Shown in pieces: positions 44,243-54,336 of a DNA stretch of 64,000 bases. This DNA comes from Phycisphaerae bacterium (lineage in GTDB: Bacteria; Planctomycetota; Phycisphaerae; Phycisphaerales; Phycisphaeraceae). The notes under the pieces were generated by a model. That model was not told where the DNA came from. It ran no database searches and worked only from the letters and a program-made list of their open reading frames with translations. The stretch spans positions 1 through 64,000 of the forward strand of contig JAUHYI010000009.1 in NCBI GenBank assembly GCA_030426385.1, in the 5' to 3' direction. A program made the position numbers and the translations under genes. The stretch's first letter is position 1, and every line of letters starts with the position of its first letter.

Positions 44243-44842
44243 TTACCAGGGTTCGTAGGTGAAGCGTTGTCCGCCGATGGATGCTTCGAACATGAGTCCT
44301 GATTGGCCGGTGGTGAAAACCGCGACGCCTTCGGCATAGTCGGCATTGGCCGCGGCGCCATCCGCGGCCGCGACGGCCGAAGCCTGAGCGCTGAAGTGCA
44401 TTTCGTTACGAGCGAAGCGATCGAGATCGATCGGCTTTTCGAGAAAGATAACTTCACTGTAAGCCTGGCCGCCGAGTTGCAGGCCGATGGTGACCTGTCG
44501 CAGTTGGCTGTAGCCGATGGCTTTGCCTTTTTCGAAGACGACGCCGTGCCCGCCTGCGCCGCCGATGCCGACGGCCCCTTTGGTGACCTTGGGAAAGACG
44601 ACATAGCCGTATGCGTTATTGAAAAAACGGGCGAGGGTGGGGTCGGTTTCTTTGAATTCGGCGATGGCTTCTTTGGTGCGTTGGACCAGCGTGGACTCAG
44701 TGCCGCGATAGCTGCCTGTTTCTTTGTAGGCCGAGCAGCCGATCATCATAGTCATAGTCATGGTCATGGCGGTGGCTGCAGTCAGCAAAACGATGGCGAC
44801 GGCAGAACGATTGAGTAAGGCGAAGCGAGTATGCGAGGTCAT
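44243..44842 (-). CDS. SYLF-domain lipoprotein
   Basis: The 199-residue product has a signal region (VAIVLLTAATAMTMTMTMMI) ending in the lipobox-like IGC, so it is probably an envelope lipoprotein. The body matches the SYLF/YSC84 domain: NAYGYVVFPKVTKGAVGIGG, then GHGVVFEKGKAIGYSQL and a long repetitive beta region ending TGQSGLMFEASIGGQRFTY. SYLF domains bind phosphoinositides in eukaryotes; the bacterial role is unclear. A Met-Thr run in the signal reflects a local ATGACC repeat. Its stop abuts a G-run element. Confidence 0.88.
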   Translation of the reverse strand: MTSHTRFALLNRSAVAIVLLTAATAMTMTMTMMIGCSAYKETGSYRGTESTLVQRTKEAIAEFKETDPTLARFFNNAYGYVVFPKVTKGAVGIGGAGGHGVVFEKGKAIGYSQLRQVTIGLQLGGQAYSEVIFLEKPIDLDRFARNEMHFSAQASAVAAADGAAANADYAEGVAVFTTGQSGLMFEASIGGQRFTYEPW

Positions 44843-45096
44843 GGTTGAATCTCCTGATCGGGTTAACCAGAGTGTAACACGTCAGCGGCATGATGTGGCG
44901 TTCAACGGGTGAACAGGGAAATTTATGGAAGCAGATTTTTTATAAGGGTGCGGTTGGTTTTTGGGTGCTTGTGAATTGCTTGCGAGTCGCCGGTGGTATA
45001 CCCCGGGTCGTTGACCTGAGGCTAAGTGTCGCGCTAAATGTTGCGCTAAATGTCGTGGTGTTTTGTGCTGACTCACGACCTGATTAATCAACAGGC

Positions 45097-47631
45097 TTAT
45101 GAGTTGGGCGCGTTGGTTGATTTGGAGGAAGCCCGCGACGCGCTGGGGCGAATTTTTCGAGCTTTGATTTTAGTTTTGACGTTTTTATCTTTTGAATCTG
45201 TGGCCGACGTGCTGGATGTCGCTGCGGTGTTTGTGTTTGGGGTACTGTTGGTGTTCGATGATGCAGGGGAAGTCGTGGGTGGCGCTTTTTCGATCTTGTT
45301 GGCGCGGGCTTCGTCAGCGGCGGGGCCTTCGAGGGTTTCGAGGCTGTGGTCGTACATGGACACGAGCGAGAGCAACCACGCGAGGGTGGCTTCGGCGCCC
45401 TGGTTTTCATTGATGCCCTGAGCGCGTAGGCCGTCGGCACATCCGCCGGTGCTCGGGTCATAGAGCGGGAGTCGCAGATCGTTTTCGCCGAGGTACCAGT
45501 TGAGGCAGAGGAACGCGCGGTCGAGCCACTTGCGATCGGTGGTGACGCGGTGAGCTTCGAGACATGCATCAATCATGCAACTGGCCTCAAGCGGTGGCTG
45601 ATCGAACCGAGCTTTGCCGTCGGGCGAACCGTGGGTGAGCCAACCGTGCGTGCCGATGGGTGCGAAATAGGTATTGCCGTTGGGGTCTTGTGATGTTTCG
45701 ACCGACCACAACCATTCGAGCACACGCAGGGCGTAGTCGATCATTTCGTTATGGAACATCCATCGTCCGGACAGGAGCAGCGCGTGGGGCAGTCGAGCAT
45801 TACCCCAGGTCAAAATCGGACTGAGCCACAGCCAATCGTCGGTGGCATTTTCTTCAAAGGCATGGAACAGTTGGGCAGCGAGTTGTTCGCGCAATCGTCG
45901 AACGGCACTGTCGCCGCTGAATCGTCGGAGGTAGCCGTGGATGCCGATGAGTCCGTAGGCCCAGGCGCTGGGACTGGCCAGGGTTTCCATAGCGGGCAAG
46001 CCTTGATGGAAGAGGTTTTGTGCCAGCGCGATGTGGCCGCGCGACTGGCTATGAGCGACAGCCATGCCCAATGCCCACAGCGCTCGGCCGTGGCAATCTT
46101 CGGATTCAATTTCTTCATGCCAGACACGATCGAACGACAGGTGGTTGCGGAAGCGTCCGGTTTTGGGGTCCCATGCGTCGTCGAGGAAGCTGAGATAGCG
46201 TGTGGCCAATCGCGTGCAGCCGGTGCCCGAAGGCAGATGATCGCGTGCCATCATGACGGTGATCAGCGCGCGAGCATTGTCGTCCGTGCGATAGCCTTGC
46301 GTGCGATCAGGGACAGTGTATTTGGCATGTTTGAACACGCCGGTGTCGTCGGTGAGGACCATCAGGTGATCGAGTTTGATCTCGCTGAGTTCCTCGATGT
46401 GAGGAATTTTTTTCTGGTGATGATGCACGACGAACGATGGCTTGGGCGATTTTTCGCGTTCCTGTTGCACGTCAGCAAACAGATCAAGGTAGGACGCCCC
46501 TGAGGATGACCAGACGAGTTGGCGCGTGTAAGCGTAGGCTTTTTTACGCATCGCGTGGCGTTCGATTTCATTTTCAAACAGATGGTTGATGGAGTGCGAA
46601 AGCGTTTGCGAATCGCGAAACGGCACGCAGATGCCACGATTGCCGTCAAGCATTTCGGTGGCATAGTAATAAGGCGTCGAGATGACCGCCTTGCCCGCGC
46701 CCAGCGCGTAGGCGAGCGTGCCTGAGACGATCTGTCCCTCGCCGAGGTAAGGCGTGACATAGACATCAGCGCAGCCGAGGAACTCGCATAGTTCCTGGAG
46801 TTCGACGAACTTGTTGATGAACATGACGTGGTCTTGCAGGTTTAATTCTGCCACGCGACGCTTGAGGCCGTTGCGATATTCTTCGCCTTGATGGGCGAGC
46901 ACGCCGGGGTGGGTTGCACCGAGAACCATGTAGACCGCATCGGGATATTTTTCGACAACCTCGGGCATGGCCTCGATCATGTACTCGATGCCCTTGCCGG
47001 GACTGAGCAGGCCGAAGGTGAGGATGACGCGACGTCCTTCGACGCCGAACTGATCTTTGTAATAGTTGGGATCAACAAAGGGGACATCGGGAATGCCGTG
47101 TCCGATGTGCGTGACCTTGTCGGGTCCGATGCCATAGACCTCCTGCATGAACTGTCGGCCGGTCTCGCTGAGGACGATCATGCGATCGGAGGCCTCGGCC
47201 AGTTTCAACATGGTTTTGTATTGGCCTTCGTCAGGCTCTTTCAAGACGGTGTGGAGTGTGGTGACGACGGGGGCTCGCAATCGTCGGATCAGGTCGAGCA
47301 CATACACGCCATAGTCGCCACCAAAAATGCCGTACTCGTGTTGCAACGACACGACATCGACTTTGGACATGTTTAGAAAATCAGCGGCCAGTTTGTAGTC
47401 GGCAATGCGGGTTTCATTGATTTCAAATTTCACGTCCTGCGGATAGCGGTATCCCTCGGGACGATCATTCATGGCAACGGCCCAGACCTCCGTCTTGCCA
47501 TCGGAAGCGGCGACGAGCGAGTCGACCGTGTCTTTGGAAAATGTGGCGATACCGCATCGGCGAGGTAGGTATGACCCGATGACTGCGACGCGTTTTAATG
47601 AATCCCAAGTGCGTGTTTTGCGTTTGCTCAT
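45097..47631 (-). CDS. GT4 glycosyltransferase fused to an alpha/alpha-barrel-like domain
   Basis: The 844-residue product starts SLKRVAVIGSYLPRRCGIATF, a GT-B fold N-domain. The donor-binding C-domain carries ILTFGLLSPGKGIEYMIEAM and the EX7E-like region after VTPYLGEGQIVSGTLAYALG. After residue ~410 comes a helical region (GYRTDDNARALITVMMARDH; HEEIESEDCHGRALWALGMA) resembling alpha/alpha-barrel glycosidases. The last ~70 residues are Thr/Asn/Ser/Lys-rich and disordered. It may transfer hexose such as mannose to a polymer; the sugar is not readable. murC and a GH57 enzyme lie beyond it. Confidence 0.85.
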   Translation of the reverse strand: MSKRKTRTWDSLKRVAVIGSYLPRRCGIATFSKDTVDSLVAASDGKTEVWAVAMNDRPEGYRYPQDVKFEINETRIADYKLAADFLNMSKVDVVSLQHEYGIFGGDYGVYVLDLIRRLRAPVVTTLHTVLKEPDEGQYKTMLKLAEASDRMIVLSETGRQFMQEVYGIGPDKVTHIGHGIPDVPFVDPNYYKDQFGVEGRRVILTFGLLSPGKGIEYMIEAMPEVVEKYPDAVYMVLGATHPGVLAHQGEEYRNGLKRRVAELNLQDHVMFINKFVELQELCEFLGCADVYVTPYLGEGQIVSGTLAYALGAGKAVISTPYYYATEMLDGNRGICVPFRDSQTLSHSINHLFENEIERHAMRKKAYAYTRQLVWSSSGASYLDLFADVQQEREKSPKPSFVVHHHQKKIPHIEELSEIKLDHLMVLTDDTGVFKHAKYTVPDRTQGYRTDDNARALITVMMARDHLPSGTGCTRLATRYLSFLDDAWDPKTGRFRNHLSFDRVWHEEIESEDCHGRALWALGMAVAHSQSRGHIALAQNLFHQGLPAMETLASPSAWAYGLIGIHGYLRRFSGDSAVRRLREQLAAQLFHAFEENATDDWLWLSPILTWGNARLPHALLLSGRWMFHNEMIDYALRVLEWLWSVETSQDPNGNTYFAPIGTHGWLTHGSPDGKARFDQPPLEASCMIDACLEAHRVTTDRKWLDRAFLCLNWYLGENDLRLPLYDPSTGGCADGLRAQGINENQGAEATLAWLLSLVSMYDHSLETLEGPAADEARANKIEKAPPTTSPASSNTNSTPNTNTAATSSTSATDSKDKNVKTKIKARKIRPSASRASSKSTNAPNS

Positions 47632-47795
47632 TGTCTGGTCCCTCGTGCGTGTTGGCCGGGGGTTTGGTTTTCCGGTTGATGGGTGTGGGTGCGAATCTAG
47701 AAATCGCCAGCCTGTTCGGGTTTTGTCCGAACGATGTCGATTTTAACCCATCAATCATACCGTTTTCCAGCGATGGCTGGGTGCTGGTTCATTTT

Positions 47796-47865
47796 AACGA
47801 GCCGCGACCGTCAGGGAGCGGGCCTAACCGATCGGATACCCGCTCCCTGACGGTCGCGGCTCGTT
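47796..47865. repeat. Long inverted repeat, family H3, copy 2
   Basis: The 27-base arms at 47796-47822 and 47839-47865 are exact inverses and match the arms at 38249-38275. The spacer (CCTAACCGATCGGATA) differs. It fills the divergent-tail gap between the GT gene start and murC; no gene lies in 47632-47947. Confidence 0.9.
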
Positions 47866-47947
47866 TGGAATTATCAACGTGGACCACTACCGATTGGCTG
47901 ACAATGGGTCACGATTGACAGTAATAATGTGTATAAAACCGTGCGTG

Positions 47948-49429
47948 TTATTGGCGCGGGGGAAATGTGGGGGGGACGGGGGGCGTGGGGGGGGCGGGGG
48001 GTGAGAGAAAGTTTTGGGCGATGCGGTAGACGTCGCCTGCACCCATGGTGACGAGCAGGTCGCCATCACGCACGGTGCGCGTGAGGTGTTCAACGATGGC
48101 ATCGAATGATTCGATATGGCGGGCGTCCTTGCCTGCGTGGCGGAGTTTGTTCACCAGGTCGTCACTGCTGACCGAGGCGCGTTCCTGTTCACTGTCGCGG
48201 ACGAAATAAATGTCAGGCACGATGATCAGGTCGGCATCACTGAAACTGGCAGCGAACTGATCGAGCAGGAAGCGCGTTCGGCTATGTTGATGCGGTTGGA
48301 AAACGCAGATGAGGCGTTTGGGTTGGTGATGTTGGCGCAGGGCGCGGAGGGTGGTGTCGATTTCGGTGGGGTGGTGGCCATAGTCGTCGACGATGGTGAT
48401 ACCGTCGCGTTGGCCGATGGTTTGCATGCGTCGGTCGAGGCCCTGGAAAGATTCGAGGGCGCGGCTGATGTCGGGCCACGATGCGCCGAGTCGATGGGCA
48501 GTGACCGCGGCGACGGCGGCGTTGTAGGCCATGTGTTCGCCGGGGATGGGGTGGGTCCATGTGGCGGTAATTTCTGATTTCTGATTTCGAATTTCAGATT
48601 TGGAATCCAGAACGCGCAATTGCCAATCGGCGTGGGGCGCGTAGCCGATGGTTTCGACGGGGCAGGTGAGGTTGGCGATGAGGTCAAGGCGGTGGGGCGA
48701 TTCGTGTTGGATGAGCAGGCTGCCGTGCGCGGGAATTTTGCGGGCGAAGACCGCGAAGGCCTCGACGATTTCATCGATGGACGAATACATGTCGAGATGG
48801 TCCGCCTCGACATTGAGAATGGTCGCGTGGGTGGGATGGAAATTGTGGAACGAGCGATCGTATTCGCAGGCCTCGGCGAGGAGGATGTCGGATTGGCCGA
48901 CGCGATAGCCGCCGCCGATCTGGTTGCAATTGGCCCCGACGATGAAATTCGGATCGAGGCCGGATTGGATGAGAATGTGAGCGAGCATGGAGGTGGTGGA
49001 AGATTTGCCGTGTGTGCCAGCGATGGCGACGCCGGTGCGACCGATCATGAGTTGGCCCAGCAGTTGGGCGTATTTCATGATGGGGATGTGGCGTTGTTGG
49101 GCGCGTTGGATTTCGGGATGGTCGGGCTTGATCGCGGCGGAGACGACCATGAGATCAAGGTCAGCAGGCATGGCGTCGCCGGATTGATCGATGCCTGCGC
49201 CAATGCCCTCGGCGCGGAGCATGTCGAGCGTGGCCGATTCGGCACGATCGGTGCCCGAACAAGTGGCCCCGTGCATGTGCGACATGCGTGCCAGGCCGGA
49301 CATGCCGCAGCCGCCGATGCCGACGAAATGCAGGCGTTTACCAGTCAGTGCGAGCGGGGTCGGCGTGGGATTCGGTGGAGAGTCGGGCATGGTGATTGGG
49401 GCTGTTTTTTTGAAGGTGGTATCAGGCAT
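47948..49429 (-). CDS. murC: UDP-N-acetylmuramate--L-alanine ligase
   Basis: MurC adds L-alanine to UDP-MurNAc in peptidoglycan synthesis. The product has the N-terminal HFVGIGGCGMSGLARM, the ATP-binding AIAGTHGKSSTTSML, ILNVEADHLDMY, and the late DDYGHHPTEID motif. Starts at 49429 (493 residues) or 49390 are both plausible. Two low-complexity additions are visible: SEIRNQKSEI inside the central domain, from a short TTTCTGATT-type repeat near 48570-48600, and the Pro-rich C-terminal tail from the G-run repeat. It shows that this lineage builds peptidoglycan. Confidence 0.94.
   Translation of the reverse strand: MPDTTFKKTAPITMPDSPPNPTPTPLALTGKRLHFVGIGGCGMSGLARMSHMHGATCSGTDRAESATLDMLRAEGIGAGIDQSGDAMPADLDLMVVSAAIKPDHPEIQRAQQRHIPIMKYAQLLGQLMIGRTGVAIAGTHGKSSTTSMLAHILIQSGLDPNFIVGANCNQIGGGYRVGQSDILLAEACEYDRSFHNFHPTHATILNVEADHLDMYSSIDEIVEAFAVFARKIPAHGSLLIQHESPHRLDLIANLTCPVETIGYAPHADWQLRVLDSKSEIRNQKSEITATWTHPIPGEHMAYNAAVAAVTAHRLGASWPDISRALESFQGLDRRMQTIGQRDGITIVDDYGHHPTEIDTTLRALRQHHQPKRLICVFQPHQHSRTRFLLDQFAASFSDADLIIVPDIYFVRDSEQERASVSSDDLVNKLRHAGKDARHIESFDAIVEHLTRTVRDGDLLVTMGAGDVYRIAQNFLSPPAPPTPPVPPTFPPRQ
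47950..48002. repeat. G-run repeat in the 3' end of murC
   Basis: GCGCGGGGGAAATGTGGGGG is followed by two more G-rich units. In the murC frame it encodes the tail PPAPPTPPVPPTFPPRQ, so the repeat has extended the protein. Confidence 0.9.
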
Positions 49430-49554
49430 GGCGACGCGCGTTAGTCGTGTCGATGGACATTCTATCGGACCTGATGCAGACATCGGCACAACAATTGGTA
49501 GCGTGTTGGTTTATTGTCCATACGACAGGGCAAAAGCGGTTACGATACACATCT

Positions 49555-51282
49555 ATGAGCCAACACCACGATCAACCTGATTTTCTGGGGCATTTCTGTC
49601 TGGTCCTGCATGGGCATTTGCCATACGTGTTACGACATGGCACGTGGCCGCACGGCGAAGACTGGCTGTATGAAGCGGCTGCGGAAACGTATCTGCCGAT
49701 TCTGTCGATGATCGACGAGTGCGTGTTTTTAAACGCGATGCCGCGCTTCACGATGGGGCTGACGCCGGTGCTGTTGGAACAGTTGTCGCATGAACATTTC
49801 AAGGACGGGTTCGAACATTATTTGCAGGATCGGGTGGCCCAAGCCAAACGCGATCGCAAGGATTTCGACAAAGTCGACAACGGGCACATGGGTTACCTGG
49901 CCGATCAATGGGCCGAGTGGCATGGCGAATTGCTCGAACAATTTCGCAAGATCGACCGCGATATTCCCAAAGCCTATGGCGAGCGGGCGGCCAAGGGTTA
50001 TGTGGAAATTCTGACGTCGAATGCGACGCACGGTTACATGCCGTTGCTGTATGAGGATTCAAGCATTCGTGCGCAGATTCGCGCGGGCATTGCATCGAGC
50101 GAACGGATTCTGGGATTCAAGCCGACGGGGATGTGGTTGCCCGAGTGCGCGTATCGGCCGGGTGGTCCGTGGAATCCGCCGATCGGTTGGGCGGGTAAGG
50201 ATTATCGCATTGGGATTGAACATCTGGTGGCTGACGAAGGGATCACGCATTTTTTCGTGGAGAACCATCTGATCGAACAATCGCACAGCGAACAGGTGTT
50301 CAACGATGGGCAGTGGTGGAAAGTGGGTTGGGATGAAGCATCGAAGTATCCTTCGCGTGGTTGGCATTCGGTGAACGAAGCGCATTCGGTGAACAGTGAT
50401 GGAACGGGGTTGGGCCGAGCGGTGGCGTTTGCCCGCGATCAGGATGTGTGCGAGAAAGTCTGGTCGGGTTCGATCGGCTATCCGGCGGACGGGGTGTATC
50501 TGGAATTCCATAAAAAGTGGGGCCCCAAGCGCGGGCTGCGCTATTGGAAGATCACCGGCGCGAAGACGGACCTGGGCGATAAGCATTTGTATTACCCGGA
50601 AAATGTGCCGGGGAAATTGCATGAGCATGCCCAGCATTTTGTAAATTCGATCAAGGATAAATTGCGTGCCCACCGCGATCAGACGGGACACACCGGCGTG
50701 GTGGTGACGTGTTTTGATGCGGAGCTGTTCGGGCACTGGTGGTTTGAAGGGCCGAAGTTTTTGCGTGATGTGATGCTGTCGATCAATTCCGATCCGCAAG
50801 TGGCGATGTCGACGACGGCCAACTATCTGAAGGAGAAGCCTGCGGACAAAGTGGTGTCGATGCCCGAAGGTTCATGGGGCGAGGAAGGCGACCATCGCGT
50901 GTGGACCAACGACCAGATCAACTGGATGTGGGACATCGAATACCGATGCGAAGCGACGTTCGGTCGGCTAACGAGTGAGTTGGCGTGGCGGGAGAACAAG
51001 GAAGTCAAAACGCTGTTGGAAAAAGCGGGCCGAGAGTTGTTGCTGTTGCAGGCGAGCGATTGGCCGTTCGTGATCCGACGCGGGCAAGCGGTGGACTATG
51101 GCATCAAGCGATTCATGCAACACGTGTCGCGCTTCGAAGTGTTCACGGATCTGGCTGAGAAAGTGGCTGACGATAGCGACTACCTGGGCCAATTGAACGA
51201 AGTGGAAAAACACGAGATCGCCGATGCGGATTTGCACGACGTGATTTTCCCGGAGATCGATTTGAATTGGTGGAGCATGTGA
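49555..51282 (+). CDS. GH57-family alpha-glucan enzyme
   Basis: The 575-residue product starts GHFCLVLHGHLPYVLRHGTW, typical of GH57. The nucleophile Glu197 lies in MWLPECAYRPG and the acid Asp388 in TCFDAELFGHWWFEGPKF, which matches GH57 branching enzymes. It probably forms alpha-1,6 branches in a glycogen-like glucan, though alpha-amylase or transferase activity cannot be excluded. I chose ATG 49555; the frame runs to 49447. It is divergent from murC. The GT4 gene beyond murC could act on related glycans. Confidence 0.9.
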   Translation: MSQHHDQPDFLGHFCLVLHGHLPYVLRHGTWPHGEDWLYEAAAETYLPILSMIDECVFLNAMPRFTMGLTPVLLEQLSHEHFKDGFEHYLQDRVAQAKRDRKDFDKVDNGHMGYLADQWAEWHGELLEQFRKIDRDIPKAYGERAAKGYVEILTSNATHGYMPLLYEDSSIRAQIRAGIASSERILGFKPTGMWLPECAYRPGGPWNPPIGWAGKDYRIGIEHLVADEGITHFFVENHLIEQSHSEQVFNDGQWWKVGWDEASKYPSRGWHSVNEAHSVNSDGTGLGRAVAFARDQDVCEKVWSGSIGYPADGVYLEFHKKWGPKRGLRYWKITGAKTDLGDKHLYYPENVPGKLHEHAQHFVNSIKDKLRAHRDQTGHTGVVVTCFDAELFGHWWFEGPKFLRDVMLSINSDPQVAMSTTANYLKEKPADKVVSMPEGSWGEEGDHRVWTNDQINWMWDIEYRCEATFGRLTSELAWRENKEVKTLLEKAGRELLLLQASDWPFVIRRGQAVDYGIKRFMQHVSRFEVFTDLAEKVADDSDYLGQLNEVEKHEIADADLHDVIFPEIDLNWWSM

Positions 51283-51443
51283 GTGGGGGAGGAAAAAACC
51301 ACAGAGACACAGAGGCACAGAGAAGAAATGGAAATCACAGTGAGGCGGTGAGAAGAAGTTTTTGAATGGGGTGTGGGTGGAAATGTTTAGCGGGCGACGC
51401 GCAGCGTCCCGTTTTGATGGTGAATTATTTTTGTGGGGAATCA

Positions 51444-52103
51444 ATGGCGAAGGTGATGATGATGGCGACGCGGATTTTACTGGCCACCTCGAACCCGCAT
51501 AAGTTGGATGAGATTCGGGCGGTGATTGATTGGGGGGATGCGGATATTGAGTGGGTGTTGTTGGGGGATTTGGAGAACGTGCAGGGTGGGGAGGCGATTG
51601 AGGAGCCGGTAGAGGATCAGGATACGTTTGAGGGCAATGCGTTGTTGAAGGCGCGATACTATGGGCAGGCGAGCGGGTTGGCGTGTGTGGCGGATGATTC
51701 CGGATTGGAAGTTGATGCGCTCAAGGGTGAGCCAGGCGTGCGCAGTGCACGATACAGTGGGGTGAGTGGCGTGAGTGGGGGGGGGCGGGATGTGGTGGAT
51801 TCAGCGAACAATGCGAAGCTGTTGGCGGAACTGGAACAGGTGCCCGAGGAGAAACGCACGGCCCGGTTTGTGTGTGCGATGGCGTTTGTCGATCGGGATG
51901 CGGATGTCGAAATGGTGGTGCGTGGTGAGGTGACGGGGCGAATCTTGCGAGAGGCGCGCGGTGCGAATGGGTTTGGGTATGACCCATTGTTTTATGTGCC
52001 CGAGCATGGCTGCACGACGGCACAAATGTCAGCGGCCCAGAAAAACGCGATCAGTCATCGCGGTTGTGCGGCGCGGTTGTTGTGGGAACGGTTAAAAAAA
52101 TAA
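51444..52103 (+). CDS. rdgB: RdgB/HAM1 inosine-type NTP pyrophosphatase
   Basis: The enzyme hydrolyses dITP, ITP and XTP to prevent their entry into DNA. The ~219-residue product has LLATSNPHKLDEIR, the TFEGNALLKARYY stretch, VADDSGLEVDAL, GEPGVRSARYSG, ARGANGFGYDPLFYVPE and the C-terminal ISHRG. Starts at 51444 or 51462 are both possible (MAKVMMMATRILL). A G-rich segment (SGVSGGG, near 51765-51787) sits in the usual variable loop and keeps frame. It is followed directly by an H5 hairpin at 52104. Confidence 0.93.
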   Translation: MAKVMMMATRILLATSNPHKLDEIRAVIDWGDADIEWVLLGDLENVQGGEAIEEPVEDQDTFEGNALLKARYYGQASGLACVADDSGLEVDALKGEPGVRSARYSGVSGVSGGGRDVVDSANNAKLLAELEQVPEEKRTARFVCAMAFVDRDADVEMVVRGEVTGRILREARGANGFGYDPLFYVPEHGCTTAQMSAAQKNAISHRGCAARLLWERLKK

Positions 52104-52123
52104 CCCGCGACAGGCATCGCGGG
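52104..52123 (+). repeat. H5 hairpin directly after rdgB
   Basis: CCCGCGACAGGCATCGCGGG starts on the base after the rdgB stop and is followed by CTATAAAAATT. It matches the repeat at 31843-31862 and may also end transcription. Confidence 0.7.
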
Positions 52124-52191
52124 CTATAAAAATTAGTTGAATATCAAAAGTGGCAATCGGTTGCATGACCGTGCGAATTTTTCGGCGCCAA

Positions 52192-54075
52192 TTATTCAGC
52201 GGTTGCGTCGCTCATGCCATCGCTGTCGACATCGGTATCAGCCGTTTGGTTGAATGCGATGCTGTTGTGATCGAGCAGGGTGCCCAGGGTTTGATAGTAA
52301 GCGGCGATGGCGATGTTGTAATCAACGATCGAACGCATCTCGTCGATTTCGGCGTTGGCCAGGGCATCCTGTCGTCGCAATTTGAAGTCGATGAAATCAA
52401 AGGTGAGCGGTTCGCCTGCGTCCTGTCGGACTTCGATGGCACGGAGGTTGTCGGAAGCGGCCAGTCGGGTGTCGCGGGTCGAGCCGATGAGCTGGTAACG
52501 GGTGATCATTTGCCGCATGGCAGATTTGACCTCGACGACCACGGACTGGGCAGCACGCTGGTAATCGATGACGGTTTGTTCACGTTCGAGCACGCGTTGT
52601 CGGAACGCCGCTTCGGGGCCACGGTTGCCGATGGGAACTTCGAACTGTGCCCCGATGAGATAGTCGATGAAATTGCCATCGCCCAGGTCGGCATAGGCTT
52701 GTCGTCCACTGCCGGTGCCGATGCCGTTGTAGCGAGCGGTCAGGGACAGGTTTAATTGTGGCAAGCGTTGGTTATCGAAGAAACGCTGCCGAAGGGTGGC
52801 GCTGTCGATCGATAGCAATGACTGTTGCATGATGGGGCGTTGTCGCAACGCGATGGTGACCGAGTCGAGCAGGCTGACTTGCACGGGCAGGTCGAGCGCG
52901 GTGTCGGTGGGAATGATCAAGGTCTCGCCGGAGATCGACAGCTCTTTGCTGTTGATGAGCAGCTTGAGTCGATCGGTGGCATCACGCACGGATTGCTTGG
53001 CCACGATCACACGAGAGCGACGATCGCCGACGGTGGCAATGGTTTGGGTCACTTCCACGGGGGACACGGTGTATTCTTCGCGGGCTTTGACGATGCCCAT
53101 GTCGCCGATGCCACGTTCGAGCAGGCTCTGGGCGACTTGCAATTGGTAGCGTGCGAAGACGAGTTCCCAATAGGCTTGCTCGGTTTGGAACAGGCGTTCC
53201 ATCAGCGTTTGTCGCAGGTCTTCAAGCGAAGAGGCACGGACGTTTTCGGTCAGAAGAATTTCAGTGCGATTGATGTCGGTGCCGAAGTTGCGGAGCAACG
53301 GTTGGACGACGCTGGTCTCGACGCTGGCGTTGTAATATTTGAACGGCCCGCCGGTAATGGATGATGAAAACAGCGAAGGGTTTTCGTAGAGGCGTTGCAA
53401 AGTGGTGGCGACTTCGACGACACCGCCGGTGGTCATGCGTTTGCGGATACCAGTGCGAACCGACAGGTCTTCGCGATCGAGCGCACCGCCGCCGATACTG
53501 CTGGTCAGGCTGCTTGGTCGTGGTGTGTCGGTTTTGTTGTAGTTGAGATCGGCAAAGAGCACAGCATCGAAGTTTGATTCAGCCTGAGTGATTTGCGTTT
53601 GATTGACGCCGGGGATGATGCGTGCCGAAGCGACGTCGAGGTTGTTTTTGGCTGCCAGATGGATGGCATCACGCAACGAAAGATAGACGGTGTCTTCTTC
53701 AGCGGCGAGGTTTTCCTGATCGGGCGTGTCGTCAGCCGTGCCGGGATCGGTCAGCAAGTCTGTGCCGATGCGCAACGGCTTGTCTTTGTAAGCGTCGGGG
53801 CCACCCATTTTGTTGAGTTCGTCGCGGCGCTGTTGGCTCAGGTCGTTGGTCAGGTCGCTGGTGGGACGTGATAGCTCAATAACCGGGCCAGCGGCGACGG
53901 CATCGAGATAGGCCGTGTGCGAAGCGATGAGCTGTTGGCGCAGTTCGTCCTGGGTGGACTTTTGCAGCGGGTGGTTGCAACCCTGCATGGCGAGGGTTGC
54001 GGCCAGTGTGGCCGAGATTGTGGTGGCCGAGGCCCCGATCATCACCACTCGCGTGGCTTTTGACATCCGTTTCAT
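52192..54075 (-). CDS. TolC-family outer membrane efflux lipoprotein
   Basis: The 627-residue product has a signal peptide ending LAMQGCN, so it is probably lipid-anchored. Two repeated coiled-coil halves follow: TVYLSLRDAIHLAAKNNLDV to LETEQ-like regions (LFQTEQAYWELVFARYQLQV), then ALRQRPIMQQSLLSID and RQDALANAEIDEMRSIVDYN. The layout is that of TolC/OprM channel proteins, which form the outer-membrane duct of efflux or type I secretion systems. It is longer than usual at the N-terminus. No inner-membrane pump or adaptor gene is beside it. Confidence 0.88.
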   Translation of the reverse strand: MKRMSKATRVVMIGASATTISATLAATLAMQGCNHPLQKSTQDELRQQLIASHTAYLDAVAAGPVIELSRPTSDLTNDLSQQRRDELNKMGGPDAYKDKPLRIGTDLLTDPGTADDTPDQENLAAEEDTVYLSLRDAIHLAAKNNLDVASARIIPGVNQTQITQAESNFDAVLFADLNYNKTDTPRPSSLTSSIGGGALDREDLSVRTGIRKRMTTGGVVEVATTLQRLYENPSLFSSSITGGPFKYYNASVETSVVQPLLRNFGTDINRTEILLTENVRASSLEDLRQTLMERLFQTEQAYWELVFARYQLQVAQSLLERGIGDMGIVKAREEYTVSPVEVTQTIATVGDRRSRVIVAKQSVRDATDRLKLLINSKELSISGETLIIPTDTALDLPVQVSLLDSVTIALRQRPIMQQSLLSIDSATLRQRFFDNQRLPQLNLSLTARYNGIGTGSGRQAYADLGDGNFIDYLIGAQFEVPIGNRGPEAAFRQRVLEREQTVIDYQRAAQSVVVEVKSAMRQMITRYQLIGSTRDTRLAASDNLRAIEVRQDAGEPLTFDFIDFKLRRQDALANAEIDEMRSIVDYNIAIAAYYQTLGTLLDHNSIAFNQTADTDVDSDGMSDATAE

Positions 54076-54336
54076 GATCTATGTATCCCTGAGTTTTTCC
54101 ATCCCTGATCGGAAGTTTTCTTTGACGGTAACCGCAGTGGGTTACATCGTCAATGCAAGGTGCTAACGTTGGTTAGAACGCTGCAAGGATATGTTATCGG
54201 ATATTGATCGCATGTGAAGCCGGGGCGATTGGGCAGGGGAGGGAATGTGGGGAAGTCGGTGGCCAGAAAAAGTTGACGCCGCGACGTTCGCAGAGGCATC
54301 GATGTATCACATCAATTTGGCCTGCGGTCTTTTTGA

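Noticed and set aside
44890-45087. Open frame of about 65 residues between the SYLF and GT genes
   Set aside because: The second half is a short tandem repeat (GCTAAATGT-type) and no ribosome binding site is present.
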